A stretch of DNA of 33,398 bases, taken from assembly GCA_045612485.1 (NCBI GenBank), contig JAZKZE010000028.1, positions 1 through 33,398 of the forward strand, read 5' to 3'. This document shows, piece after piece, positions 23,712 to 32,186 of the stretch. The notes beneath the pieces were generated by a model. That model saw only the letters and a list, made by a program, of their open reading frames with translations, was not told where the DNA came from and searched no databases. The stretch is from RGIG5327 sp045612485. GTDB taxonomy: Bacteria; Verrucomicrobiota; Lentisphaeria; Victivallales; UBA1829. The position numbers were made by a program, and so were the translations under genes. Each line of letters opens with the position of its first letter. Position 1 is the stretch's first letter.

Positions 23712-26117
23712 ATGAAAATATCTTTGAACTGGCTTAAAGAATACATCTCCTTTGAAGGAGATCCCAGAGCACTTGCCGATTCCCTTACCATGGCAGGTCT
23801 GGAAGTGGAGGAGATCATGGAACGGGGCAAGATCCCTGCCGGGATCGTTGTGGGAAAGATTCTGGAACGCAATCCCCATCCCAATTCCGACCACCTTTCC
23901 ATCTGTAAAGTGGATTCCGGCAAAGGCATCCTCCAGATCGTCTGCGGAGCCCCCAACTGCGATGCTGGCAAAACTGTTCCTCTTGCTCTGGAAGGAACCT
24001 CCTTCCCCGATCCGGAAGGCGGCAAACCCTTTGTCATCAAACCCTGCAAACTGCGCGGTGTGGAATCTTTCGGTATGATGTGCAGTGAAAGAGAACTTGG
24101 CTTGAGCGAAGAACACGGCGGGCTTATGATCCTTCCGGACGAACTTCCCGCCGGGATGGATTTCACAGAATATGTAACCCGGGATACAGTCTATACTGTA
24201 GAGATCACCCCCAACCGTCCCGACTGGCTCTCCCACTGGGGGGTTGCCCGTGATGTGGGTGCGCTTATGGGTGGCAAACGCCGTTTCCCCGATACAAGTG
24301 TTCCTGCCGTGGAAGGCTGGGAATCCTGGAATGATCTGGTGGAAGTAAAAGAACGGGAACTCTGCCCCCATTACACAGCCCGTGTGATCCGGGGAGTGAA
24401 AGTCGGAGAAAGTCCAGCCTGGCTGAAAGAAAGACTCAACGCAGTGGGCATCCGCCCCATCAACAACATCGTGGACGTGACCAACTTTGTGATGATGGAA
24501 CTTGGCGAACCCATGCATGCATTTGACAGCAGACTTCTGGAAGGTAAAAAGATCGTTGTGCGTAAAGCCTCTGAAGGCGAAAAGATCGTTGCCCTTGACG
24601 GCAAGGAATATACCCTTGATGACTCCATGCTGGTCATTGCCGACAAGGTGAAACCTGTTGCCATTGCAGGGGTCATGGGCGGAGAATATTCCGGAGTTAT
24701 GCCCGATACAACAGAGATCATTCTGGAAAGTGCCTATTTCCAGCCCTCCAGCATCAGAGCAACCTCCCGGAAACTGGGACTTTCCAGTGATTCCTCCTAC
24801 CGTTTTGAACGCGGTGTGGATCCGGAAATGATCGAAAATGCCAGTAACCGTGCTGCTGGTCTTATTATCAAACTTGCAGGCGGTCAACTGGTAAGTGAAC
24901 TTATCTCTGTAAAATCCCGTCCTGCGGAAAGATTGCGTATCATCTGCAGCTTTGAAAAGATCCGGAAACTTCTGGGTATGGATCCCACCAATGAGGAAAT
25001 GATCGACATTTTCCGCAAACTGGGACTTCTTGTTTCTGATGTACAGGAAAGTTCCTGCCTTGTGACTGTCCCCGGATTCCGTGCAGATATCAAAGAGACA
25101 GCCGACCTTGCGGAAGAGATCGCCCGTATTTACGGACTGGACAAACTGCCCGACATTCCTGTTCAGGCAGCAAAAGTGCTTCCCTATTCCGCAGACTCTT
25201 ATGCAAAAATGGAAGCATTGCGGAAAGACTTTATTGCAGCAGGTCTCAATGAGTGTGTCAACGGCAGTTTCATTGATGAAAAGTCTGCCCTGAGCGATCC
25301 TTCTGTAGCACCGGAAGATCTGCTGAAGGTCAATAATCCCATCAGTCCGGATTATGCGGTACTGCGGGCTTCCCTGCTGCCCGGTATGATGGCGACCATC
25401 AAACGGAATATCTTCCAGAAAAACACAGATCTTGCCATGTTTGAGATCGGTCATGTTTTCTGTGCAAACAAGGAAAAATTTGCTGAAGAACGGGATGAAC
25501 TTGTCGTTCTTATGACCGGAAACAGACACCCGGAACGTTACTGTGCTGAAGCAAGTGAAAAGTATGATTTCTATGATCTCAAAGGTCTTGTGGAAAGCGT
25601 ACTGGAAGCAAGAAAAGTCAGAAAAGTGCGTTTTGAAGCCTGTACCGATGCAAGATTTGCCAAAGGATGTGCTGCAAAACTTACCATCGGCGGGAAAGAA
25701 GCCGGATTCCTGGGTAAAGTAAATGATAAACTTACCAAAGGAATGCGTCTTTCCGCTCCGCTTTTTGCGGCGGTATTCCAGGCGGATATCCTTCTGGAAG
25801 CGGAAACCGAGAAGATCCTTTATAAAGATCTTCCCACCTTCCCCTCCACCTCCCGTGACGTGGCGTTCCTTGCTCCCCTGACTCTGGAAAATTCCACCGT
25901 CATCGACTTTATCCGTAAAGCAAATGTAAAATTCCTTACGGATGTAAAGATCTTTGACATCTTCCAGGGCGAACAGCTTGGCGAAGGCAAAAAGAGTATG
26001 GCTTACTCCCTCACCTTCCGCTGTGACGACCGTACCCTCACAGATGATGAGGTCAATAAGGAACATGAAAAACTGCGTGAAAAACTTGCTTCCACTCTCG
26101 GTGTGGAACTGAGATAA
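23712..26117 (+). CDS. pheT: Phenylalanyl-tRNA synthetase beta subunit
   Basis: An 801-residue subunit of normal length. It has the N-terminal M-K-I-S-L-N-W-L-K-E-Y segment, an OB-fold tRNA-binding domain (about 40-150, with P-N-S-D-H-L-S-I-C-K), the B3/B4 editing domain (about 210-380, P-I-N-N-I-V-D-V-T-N), the B5 domain (about 400-475) and the C-terminal ferredoxin-like anticodon-binding domain (about 705-801, F-P-S-T-S-R-D-V-A-F). GGAGGAGA lies 8 nt before the ATG. An overlapping four-codon ATG-AAA-AAA-TGA in another frame sits at the start site. It ends the translation block at a shared terminator. Confidence 0.97.
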   Translation: MKISLNWLKEYISFEGDPRALADSLTMAGLEVEEIMERGKIPAGIVVGKILERNPHPNSDHLSICKVDSGKGILQIVCGAPNCDAGKTVPLALEGTSFPDPEGGKPFVIKPCKLRGVESFGMMCSERELGLSEEHGGLMILPDELPAGMDFTEYVTRDTVYTVEITPNRPDWLSHWGVARDVGALMGGKRRFPDTSVPAVEGWESWNDLVEVKERELCPHYTARVIRGVKVGESPAWLKERLNAVGIRPINNIVDVTNFVMMELGEPMHAFDSRLLEGKKIVVRKASEGEKIVALDGKEYTLDDSMLVIADKVKPVAIAGVMGGEYSGVMPDTTEIILESAYFQPSSIRATSRKLGLSSDSSYRFERGVDPEMIENASNRAAGLIIKLAGGQLVSELISVKSRPAERLRIICSFEKIRKLLGMDPTNEEMIDIFRKLGLLVSDVQESSCLVTVPGFRADIKETADLAEEIARIYGLDKLPDIPVQAAKVLPYSADSYAKMEALRKDFIAAGLNECVNGSFIDEKSALSDPSVAPEDLLKVNNPISPDYAVLRASLLPGMMATIKRNIFQKNTDLAMFEIGHVFCANKEKFAEERDELVVLMTGNRHPERYCAEASEKYDFYDLKGLVESVLEARKVRKVRFEACTDARFAKGCAAKLTIGGKEAGFLGKVNDKLTKGMRLSAPLFAAVFQADILLEAETEKILYKDLPTFPSTSRDVAFLAPLTLENSTVIDFIRKANVKFLTDVKIFDIFQGEQLGEGKKSMAYSLTFRCDDRTLTDDEVNKEHEKLREKLASTLGVELR

Positions 26118-26142
26118 TTCAGCAGCAAGCGTATATCATAAC

Positions 26143-26185
26143 AAAAAGGAGCTGTTGTCGGCAAATGACAGCAGCTCCTTTTTTT
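26143..26185. terminator. Bidirectional terminator between pheT and the GH38 gene
   Basis: AGGAGCTGTTGTC pairs with GACAGCAGCTCCT (13 bp, one wobble, 7-nt loop), flanked by five A residues at 26143-26147 and seven T residues at 26179-26185. It can stop transcription of convergent genes on both strands. Confidence 0.9.
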
Positions 26186-26208
26186 CTTCTGAAACCTTAC
26201 AGAAAAAA

Positions 26209-28509
26209 TCAAACCTTCAGGATAAGGTTTTTCAATTCAAATGCCTTGAAACGGATCTCCCCGGAATACCTGTTCTCATCCGTACAGTTTTCCAGAGCAT
26301 CAGCAATAAAATAATTTCCGGGAAGGGTGATGGAAGTATTTTCTTCTCCCCAGACTTCGCAAAGACGCAGAAAAAGTCCCTGTGAGTGTTTCCTCATGGA
26401 AAGAAGCCGCACATTGCCGGGAAGAGAGTGCCAGAAGTTTTCCTTATACTCCTTTTCCGCAAAAGCAACAGGCCGTAAATAATTTTCAATACAGGAAGCA
26501 TTTTCCTCACAATAGATATTTCCGTCATGGGGAAGTACAGCATACTCAAATGTATGGGAAACTCCTTCATTGAAAGATCCAGCACTCTCACATTTGTATT
26601 CCATGGCAACAGAACGGAAAAGAGAAAGAAGCATTACACCATTTTCATCCACATTGTTTCCGGGAAGCCCCCTGTTCAAAAGGAAAAGTCCCCCTTTTTC
26701 ATCCCCGTAATGAATGAAGCCTTCAGCGGGATACTCTCCACAGGGACGCTCCTGCAATCCTCCGGGAATACCATGAATGATCTGCGTTTCCCCTGTAAAG
26801 GCTGTGGGGAATGCCGCCCGCAAACGGAAATGTTTTCCGGAAGGCAGGATATCCAGTTTGTAACGGATCAGAGGGGAAAACGCATCCATGGAGATCTGTA
26901 TGGAAAATTCTGTCTGCAATCTCCAGAAACGCATAATGCCTTTCTGCAAGATCACACACTCTTTTGCAGAACGTTTGATACTGTATTCTTCCACAGTAGC
27001 AAAATAGGGCAGACGGTTGACCAATCCCTCCAGAGCTTTTTCCCGGTAAAGGGGATCCGGATGATTACAAGTAAGGGCAGCGGCATCACACCCTCCCCCC
27101 AGCGGGCCTTCATAATAGAGCCAGTTATCCCCGTTATCCATCTGCATTACCGGAAGCCCGAAGGAAGCATTACTTGTCTTATCCACCATCTCTTTTCCAC
27201 CCGGAGTCAAAAGGGAAACGATCCTGCCTTTTTCATCATAAGAACATTTGAAGAAGGCATTTTCAAATACCCCTGCTGTATTTTCCTCTGTCAAAGGAAC
27301 CATCACTTCAAATTTATCTGCGGAAGAACTTTCAAAGGGGGCAAGAGTTATATGCAGATGTTTTCCGTCTTGCGTTTCAAAAATTTCATTGCGTTCCCGT
27401 AAAAGAGGATTGAAAAGGATGTCACTATATACAGCAGAACGTTCTTTAAGAGAATACAATTCCTCCCGCACCTCTTTCAAACCGGCATCACAGATCGTCC
27501 CGCAGACCGTATCATGGAAGTAATGACGCAAAAGCTGTTTCCATGTCTGTTCCTCCACACCCGCACCGTTGGTCAAAGCGGCAAAGGTTTCTTTTGCAAG
27601 AAGCTGTTCCCGGATCTGATGAAGATGTTGTTTGATAAAGATATTTGTGGAATATGTCCCCTGGAAAGCAGCATTAAACTCTCCGGAAACAATAGAAAGA
27701 TCCTTATGAGCAAGAAGTTCTTCTGTAAAATTTTCCGGTGTGGAAAAAAACGTTTGAGGAAAATCTTTTTTTGCGGCAAGTTGTCTTACGGTATTCGCCC
27801 CGGTCTCCTGGGGCATACGGAAATCCCCGCCGTTGCAGAGAAGCAAAGGACGCGCCTTCTTTCCCTCATCATACCTGCTTACAGTATCCATGAGAGTAAA
27901 AATACTTTCAGCCGTCCCTTCCGCAAACTTCAGTTCCTCTGCATGAAGAAGAACCTCTTTTGAAGGGAAATTGATACTGGCATATCCCTGGGAAAGCCAA
28001 TGGGTAAAAATCTTTGTTCCATCCAGTCCCTGCCAGAAAAAGTCATTCTTTTTTACATCCCTTCTCATGCACCGCCAGAAAAAGTACCCTTCATACCCGC
28101 AACTCTTCAGGATCTGGGGCAGCTGGGCGTGATGTCCCCAGCAATCTGCGATCCAGCAGACAGGTGCATTTGCATTGAAAGTATCTTTCAGAAACTTTTT
28201 CCCGTATTTAGCCTGTAAACAGAGAGACTCCACATCGATCATGTTCATATCCGGCATCACATACATTCCCGGAGCAAAAGCAAGTCTGCCTTCCTGCACA
28301 AAATTCTGCATCAGCCCTTTCTTTTCCGGGAAACGGCGCAGATACTCTTCCACAAGAATGGTCTGCTCAATGGTGAAACACCAATCCTGTTCCTTTTCCA
28401 GAATATCCAGTGCCTTATCCAGAATACGGAAGGAAATTTCAAAGTAACTTTCCGAATCCTTGAGATAAATATAATCGTAATGGAAAGAACTTATAATATA
28501 TAATTTCAT
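26209..28509 (-). CDS. GH38 family alpha-mannosidase
   Basis: A 766-residue cytoplasmic-type glycoside hydrolase. The N-terminal catalytic domain shows the zinc-binding H10-Y-D12 motif (S-F-H-Y-D-Y-I-Y-L), F-A-P-G-M-Y-V-M-P-D-M-N as the second conserved block, and nucleophile D122 in W-I-A-D-C-W-G-H-H. The central HDTVCGT motif of GH38 occurs near residue 320 (R-H-Y-F-H-D-T-V-C-G-T), followed by beta-sandwich domains. No signal peptide is present. The ATG at 28509 has a G-rich AAGGGGGGG site 7 nt upstream. GH38 enzymes remove alpha-linked mannose from host or plant glycans; linkage specificity cannot be read off. It lies behind the ahcY terminator with no visible promoter of its own. Confidence 0.92.
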   Translation of the reverse strand: MKLYIISSFHYDYIYLKDSESYFEISFRILDKALDILEKEQDWCFTIEQTILVEEYLRRFPEKKGLMQNFVQEGRLAFAPGMYVMPDMNMIDVESLCLQAKYGKKFLKDTFNANAPVCWIADCWGHHAQLPQILKSCGYEGYFFWRCMRRDVKKNDFFWQGLDGTKIFTHWLSQGYASINFPSKEVLLHAEELKFAEGTAESIFTLMDTVSRYDEGKKARPLLLCNGGDFRMPQETGANTVRQLAAKKDFPQTFFSTPENFTEELLAHKDLSIVSGEFNAAFQGTYSTNIFIKQHLHQIREQLLAKETFAALTNGAGVEEQTWKQLLRHYFHDTVCGTICDAGLKEVREELYSLKERSAVYSDILFNPLLRERNEIFETQDGKHLHITLAPFESSSADKFEVMVPLTEENTAGVFENAFFKCSYDEKGRIVSLLTPGGKEMVDKTSNASFGLPVMQMDNGDNWLYYEGPLGGGCDAAALTCNHPDPLYREKALEGLVNRLPYFATVEEYSIKRSAKECVILQKGIMRFWRLQTEFSIQISMDAFSPLIRYKLDILPSGKHFRLRAAFPTAFTGETQIIHGIPGGLQERPCGEYPAEGFIHYGDEKGGLFLLNRGLPGNNVDENGVMLLSLFRSVAMEYKCESAGSFNEGVSHTFEYAVLPHDGNIYCEENASCIENYLRPVAFAEKEYKENFWHSLPGNVRLLSMRKHSQGLFLRLCEVWGEENTSITLPGNYFIADALENCTDENRYSGEIRFKAFELKNLILKV

Positions 28510-28541
28510 GCAGCGTCCCCCCCTTGTTTCCTTTATGCCGG

Positions 28542-28585
28542 AAAAAATACTGCGGCCTTGCACTTTTCCGGAAAGACCGCAGTAT
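28542..28585 (-). terminator. Rho-independent terminator after ahcY
   Basis: On the minus strand ATACTGCGG (28585-28577) pairs with CCGCAGTAT (28555-28547), the inner part folds further, and a run of six T residues (28547-28542) follows. It sits only 33 bp before the mannosidase start. Confidence 0.82.
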
Positions 28586-28615
28586 ATACTGTTTTTACAA
28601 AAAATTCTGTTTATA

Positions 28616-30022
28616 TCAATAACGGTAGTTTTCCGCTTTGTAGGGACCTTCCACCTTTACTCCGATATAATCCGCCTGTTCCTGAGTAAGAGTGGTAAGG
28701 TGTGCGCTGAAGTGATCCAGATGCAGTCTTGCCACTTCCTCATCCAGTTCTTTGGGCAGAAGATAGACTTTGTTTTCCAGTTTTTCTTTTGCGATCTTGA
28801 TCTGGGCAAGAGTCTGATTGGAGAATGAGCAGCTCATCACAAAGTTGGGATGTCCTGTGGCGCATCCAAGGTTCACAAGTCTGCCTTCCGCAAGAAGATA
28901 GATGCAGTGACCATCGGGGAAGGTAAATTTGTGTACGGGACACTCATTGCCTTTGATCTCAGTGATCTGGATACCGGCGATCGCTTTGAGTCTGGCTACT
29001 TCGATCTCATTGTCAAAGTGTCCGATATTACAGACGATAGCCTGATCTTTCATCTTCATCATGTGTTCCGCAGTAATGATATGACAGTTACCGGTGGTGG
29101 TCACATAAACATCCCCGTAAGGCAGCATATCTTCCACTGTGGCAACACGCAATCCTGCCATGCACGCCTGAAGAGCGCAGATGGGGTCGATTTCGGTTAC
29201 AGTAACTCTGGCACGTTCATTGGCAAGAGCTTCCGCACAGCCTTTGCCCACATCGCCGTAACCGCATACCACAGCTTCTTTTCCGGCAAGAAGCACATCC
29301 AATGCCCGTTTGATCCCGTCGGTAAGGGAGTGACGGCAGCCGTAGATATTATCAAACTTGGATTTGGTCACAGAGTCATTCACATTGATGGCAGGGAAAA
29401 GCAGTTCCCCTTTTTCCGCCATCTGGATAAGACGATGGACACCGGTAGTGGTTTCTTCAGATACGCCGCGCACTTTTGCGGCAACTCTTCCCCAGTGACC
29501 GGGATCTTCTTTGGCAACTTTTTTGAGAAGAGCAAGGATGATGGCTTCTTCTTCACTTCCGGGAGTATGATCCAGGAAAGAGGGATCTTTTTCGCCCTTT
29601 ACGCCCCAATGGATGAGAAGAGTGGCATCGCCGCCGTCGTCCACGATCTGATCGGGACCGGATCCGTCAGGGAATGTCAATGCACGGTAGGTGCAATCCC
29701 AATATTCTTCCAGAGTTTCCCCTTTCCAGGCGAAAACAGGAATACCTCTTGCTGCAATTGCGGCAGCGGCATGATCCTGTGTGGAGAAAATATTGCAGGA
29801 TGCCCAGCGCACATCTGCACCCAGTTCCACCAGAGTTTCAATGAGACAGGCGGTCTGGATGGTCATATGGAGACTTCCCATGATCTTCAAACCCTTCAGA
29901 GGTTTTTCAGCAGCAAATTTTTTGCGTACAGCCATAAGGCCGGGCATTTCATGTGCGGCGATATCCAGTTCCTTACGGCCGAAATCCGCAAGAGTGATGT
30001 CTTTTACTTTGTAATCGTTCAT
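28616..30022 (-). CDS. ahcY: Adenosylhomocysteinase (S-adenosylhomocysteine hydrolase)
   Basis: A 468-residue NAD-dependent enzyme that splits S-adenosylhomocysteine reversibly into adenosine and homocysteine. Visible motifs are S-L-H-M-T-I-Q-T-A near residue 50, the A-S-C-N-I-F-S-T-Q-D segment, F-P-A-I-N-V-N-D-S-V-T-K-S-K-F-D-N, the NAD motif G-Y-G-D-V-G-K-G, C-N-I-G-H-F-D-N-E-I and the C-terminal K-A-E-N-Y-R-Y. Length corresponds to the long bacterial form with an internal insertion. AAGGA lies 8 nt before the ATG. It shares its strand with the serine hydrolase, the PfkB kinase and metK, so the activated methyl cycle is clustered here. Confidence 0.97.
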   Translation of the reverse strand: MNDYKVKDITLADFGRKELDIAAHEMPGLMAVRKKFAAEKPLKGLKIMGSLHMTIQTACLIETLVELGADVRWASCNIFSTQDHAAAAIAARGIPVFAWKGETLEEYWDCTYRALTFPDGSGPDQIVDDGGDATLLIHWGVKGEKDPSFLDHTPGSEEEAIILALLKKVAKEDPGHWGRVAAKVRGVSEETTTGVHRLIQMAEKGELLFPAINVNDSVTKSKFDNIYGCRHSLTDGIKRALDVLLAGKEAVVCGYGDVGKGCAEALANERARVTVTEIDPICALQACMAGLRVATVEDMLPYGDVYVTTTGNCHIITAEHMMKMKDQAIVCNIGHFDNEIEVARLKAIAGIQITEIKGNECPVHKFTFPDGHCIYLLAEGRLVNLGCATGHPNFVMSCSFSNQTLAQIKIAKEKLENKVYLLPKELDEEVARLHLDHFSAHLTTLTQEQADYIGVKVEGPYKAENYRY

Positions 30023-30067
30023 TTTGTTTTTCCTTATTTTATTTTGGTGTTTGATTCTGTAATATTT

Positions 30068-31105
30068 TCAATCTGCAAGCAAAGTTCCGGCAATGGTAAA
30101 ACCGATTTTTCTGCGGAAATCCTTTGCCCGGGCGTGATCCCCCATACGGTTGGTGAGAACTGCTATATAAATATCCTTTCCGGGATCCAGCCAGAAAGTC
30201 TGACCTGTCCAGCCGGAATGGAACACTCCCTGACGGGAAAATTCCACCGGCAGCATCTCTTCCCCCATATCCCAGCCCACGGCGTGTCTTCTTCCCACAG
30301 CAGGCTGGGAACCGGAAGTAAAAAGCAATTTTTCCGCAGTTCCCTTTTCCATGATCTTTTCCCCGTAATGCAGAAGACTGCGGGCAAATTTCCCCATGTC
30401 CTCCGCCGTTGAAAAGATCCCGGCATTACCGGTGGCAACAGGATACATATCCAATGCACCGAAATCCGAAATGACTCCCGGTGCAGCATTGACGGTACGG
30501 ATGGTACGATCCACATCTTTTGAGTCACACCAGGAAGAGTCTTTCATGGCCAGTTTACTGAAAATGAGTTCATCAGCCACTTTCGCAAGATCTTTTCCAT
30601 ATACTTTTCTGAGAAGAAAACTCAAAAGCAGAAAGTTAAGACAGCTGTACTTGAAAAGCACACCTTTTTCCCGTTCTGCATCCAGTTTCAGTATTCCCTC
30701 CATCATCTCCATCTGTCTGTTGCGGAAATGGGGATACCATACCCCCATTCCCGCTGTGTGCATGGAAAAATCCCGGATAGAGGGATTCCCGCAGGTCTTT
30801 CCGGTAAATTCCGGAAGGTACTTTGTTATCGGCTCATCAATATCCAGGAGCTTTTTTTCATGGGCTATGGCGAGAAGAGTAGCCGTCCCAAGCACCTTTG
30901 TAACGCTGGCAATATCAAAGATGGTATCGTAAGTCATCTTTCTGCCGCTTGCAGGATCAGCGATCCCGCTTACATAACGGAAAAGTTCCTTTTCCCCGTT
31001 TCCGGCAACGATCACATTTCCAGCCCACAGGTTTTCAGCTTGCGCGTCTTTGCATAACAGTTCCACTTTCTGCAAAAGTTCTTCCCTGTGAAAAGCCACT
31101 GTCAT
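30068..31105 (-). CDS. Beta-lactamase-fold serine hydrolase (class C / esterase-like)
   Basis: A 345-residue protein of the beta-lactamase/penicillin-binding superfamily, without signal peptide. The S67-V-T-K70 tetrad supplies nucleophile and general base; Y153-S-C occupies the Y-x-N position with Cys instead of Asn; H-S-G-W-T-G near residue 290 is the K/H-T-G equivalent. Cytoplasmic members are usually esterases or D-amino-peptide hydrolases, not resistance enzymes. It begins 1 nt after the PfkB kinase stop, with only a weak GGGTG site, so it probably depends on translational coupling. Its placement inside a SAM-cycle cluster is unexplained. Confidence 0.88.
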   Translation of the reverse strand: MTVAFHREELLQKVELLCKDAQAENLWAGNVIVAGNGEKELFRYVSGIADPASGRKMTYDTIFDIASVTKVLGTATLLAIAHEKKLLDIDEPITKYLPEFTGKTCGNPSIRDFSMHTAGMGVWYPHFRNRQMEMMEGILKLDAEREKGVLFKYSCLNFLLLSFLLRKVYGKDLAKVADELIFSKLAMKDSSWCDSKDVDRTIRTVNAAPGVISDFGALDMYPVATGNAGIFSTAEDMGKFARSLLHYGEKIMEKGTAEKLLFTSGSQPAVGRRHAVGWDMGEEMLPVEFSRQGVFHSGWTGQTFWLDPGKDIYIAVLTNRMGDHARAKDFRRKIGFTIAGTLLAD

Positions 31106-31106
31106 T

Positions 31107-32102
31107 TCAGCACCCGAATTCGTTTTTCAGTCTTTCCCATGCTTCCTGCGGCAATTCTGCTCCCATGACCTGAACGACTTCCGCAGAAACGGCAGCTCCC
31201 AGGCATCCGGCAAATTCGATTCCCCTGCCGGTAAGATAACCATACAGGAATCCGGCCTGCCACAAGTCCCCTGCTCCGGTGGTATCAATAGCTTTCACCA
31301 TACGGGCATCCACATGGATGACATCCTCATTTTCCTTGATCCAGGCACCTTTGGAACCGACTTTCACCACTGCCACAGGACAAATGGCAGACAATTTTTC
31401 CAAAGCGGTCTGAGGATCAAACTCCTCTTCAGCAAAAAATTCCCTTGCTTCATCTTCATTGGCAAAAATGATGTCGATAAGAGGCAGAAGTTCAGCAAGT
31501 TCCTTACGGAAAAGCCGTACCACCTCGAAGGATGCCATATCAAAACTTACGGTACAATTCTTCTCTTTTGCCAGTGTAATGACCTTTTTCACCACATCGG
31601 CAAAAAAGAGCTGATACCCTTCAATATGCACATGGGTGATATTTTCAAAATCACCGGAAGAAATATCCTCCGCTTTGATCAGTGTGGATGCTCCCAGATT
31701 GGAACGCATCGTCCGCTGGGAATCGGGGGTCACAAGACAGATACAGTTGGCTGTAGCGGCTTCAGAAGTCTCCTTCAATGCGGAAGGATCCCCGCCGATC
31801 TCTTTATAAGCCTTCCGGAAAAATTCCCCGTCAGCATCTTTTCCGGTCTTGCCGATGAATGATGTGGCAAGCCCCAGATATGTAAGGGCGGAAATCGTAT
31901 TGAAAGCAGATCCGCCGATAGCATATTTTGCATGGATCCCCGCTTCCTTTGCTTTATTGAGAATTCTTTCCTGTTCGGCAGAATCGATCATATTCATCCC
32001 GCCCTTTTCTCCGCTGACAAAGGAGGAAAGGAAGGAATCATCCACTTTCAGAAGCACATCAAGAATGGGACTGCCTGAGCCCAGCACTTTTATATTTTTC
32101 AT
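31107..32102 (-). CDS. PfkB family kinase, probable adenosine kinase
   Basis: A 331-residue ribokinase-fold kinase. The N-terminal di-glycine motif is G63-G64-S-A-F-N, and the C-terminal signature D273-T-T-G-A-G-D279 holds the catalytic Asp279 and anion hole; N215-E-D-E-A is the Mg-binding N-x-x-E-like segment. The overall pattern (G-G-S-A-F-N-T-I-S-A-L-T-Y-L-G-L-A-T) fits the adenosine-kinase-like bacterial PfkB group. Lying between metK and ahcY, removal of the adenosine released by AhcY is the most economical role, but a sugar or nucleoside alternative is open. The ATG at 32102 is preferred because GGAG lies 5 nt before it; the ATG at 32105 leaves only 2 nt. Confidence 0.87.
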   Translation of the reverse strand: MKNIKVLGSGSPILDVLLKVDDSFLSSFVSGEKGGMNMIDSAEQERILNKAKEAGIHAKYAIGGSAFNTISALTYLGLATSFIGKTGKDADGEFFRKAYKEIGGDPSALKETSEAATANCICLVTPDSQRTMRSNLGASTLIKAEDISSGDFENITHVHIEGYQLFFADVVKKVITLAKEKNCTVSFDMASFEVVRLFRKELAELLPLIDIIFANEDEAREFFAEEEFDPQTALEKLSAICPVAVVKVGSKGAWIKENEDVIHVDARMVKAIDTTGAGDLWQAGFLYGYLTGRGIEFAGCLGAAVSAEVVQVMGAELPQEAWERLKNEFGC

Positions 32103-32138
32103 CATTTCTCCGGCAATAGCTTTTTAGCTTTTTTACAC

Positions 32139-32168
32139 AAAAAGCGGATCGGAAAGATCCGATCCGCT
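32139..32168 (-). terminator. Rho-independent terminator after metK
   Basis: Minus-strand AGCGGATCGG (32168-32159) pairs perfectly with CCGATCCGCT (32152-32143) around a 6-nt loop, followed by a T-run (to 32139). Only about 35 bp remain before the PfkB kinase start. Confidence 0.88.
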
Positions 32169-32186
32169 GTACACATTACGTCCTGC

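Noticed and set aside
22710..26066. Very long antisense open frame (about 1118 codons) opposite pheS and pheT
   Set aside because: It is the mirror of two unmistakable synthetase genes, crosses both of them plus their gap, lacks any recognisable motif and has no ribosome binding site or promoter. It reflects codon bias.
30023..30067. SAH riboswitch before ahcY
   Set aside because: Only 45 bp separate ahcY from the preceding gene, too little for the known structure, and no conserved core is visible.
28850..30412. Plus-strand frame of 520 codons opposite ahcY and the serine hydrolase
   Set aside because: Spans the end of one real gene and most of another on the other strand, with no family motifs.
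30068..31105. Antibiotic resistance beta-lactamase
   Set aside because: No signal peptide, altered Y-S-C and H-S-G motifs and location in a metabolic cluster point to an esterase/peptidase-like housekeeping protein.
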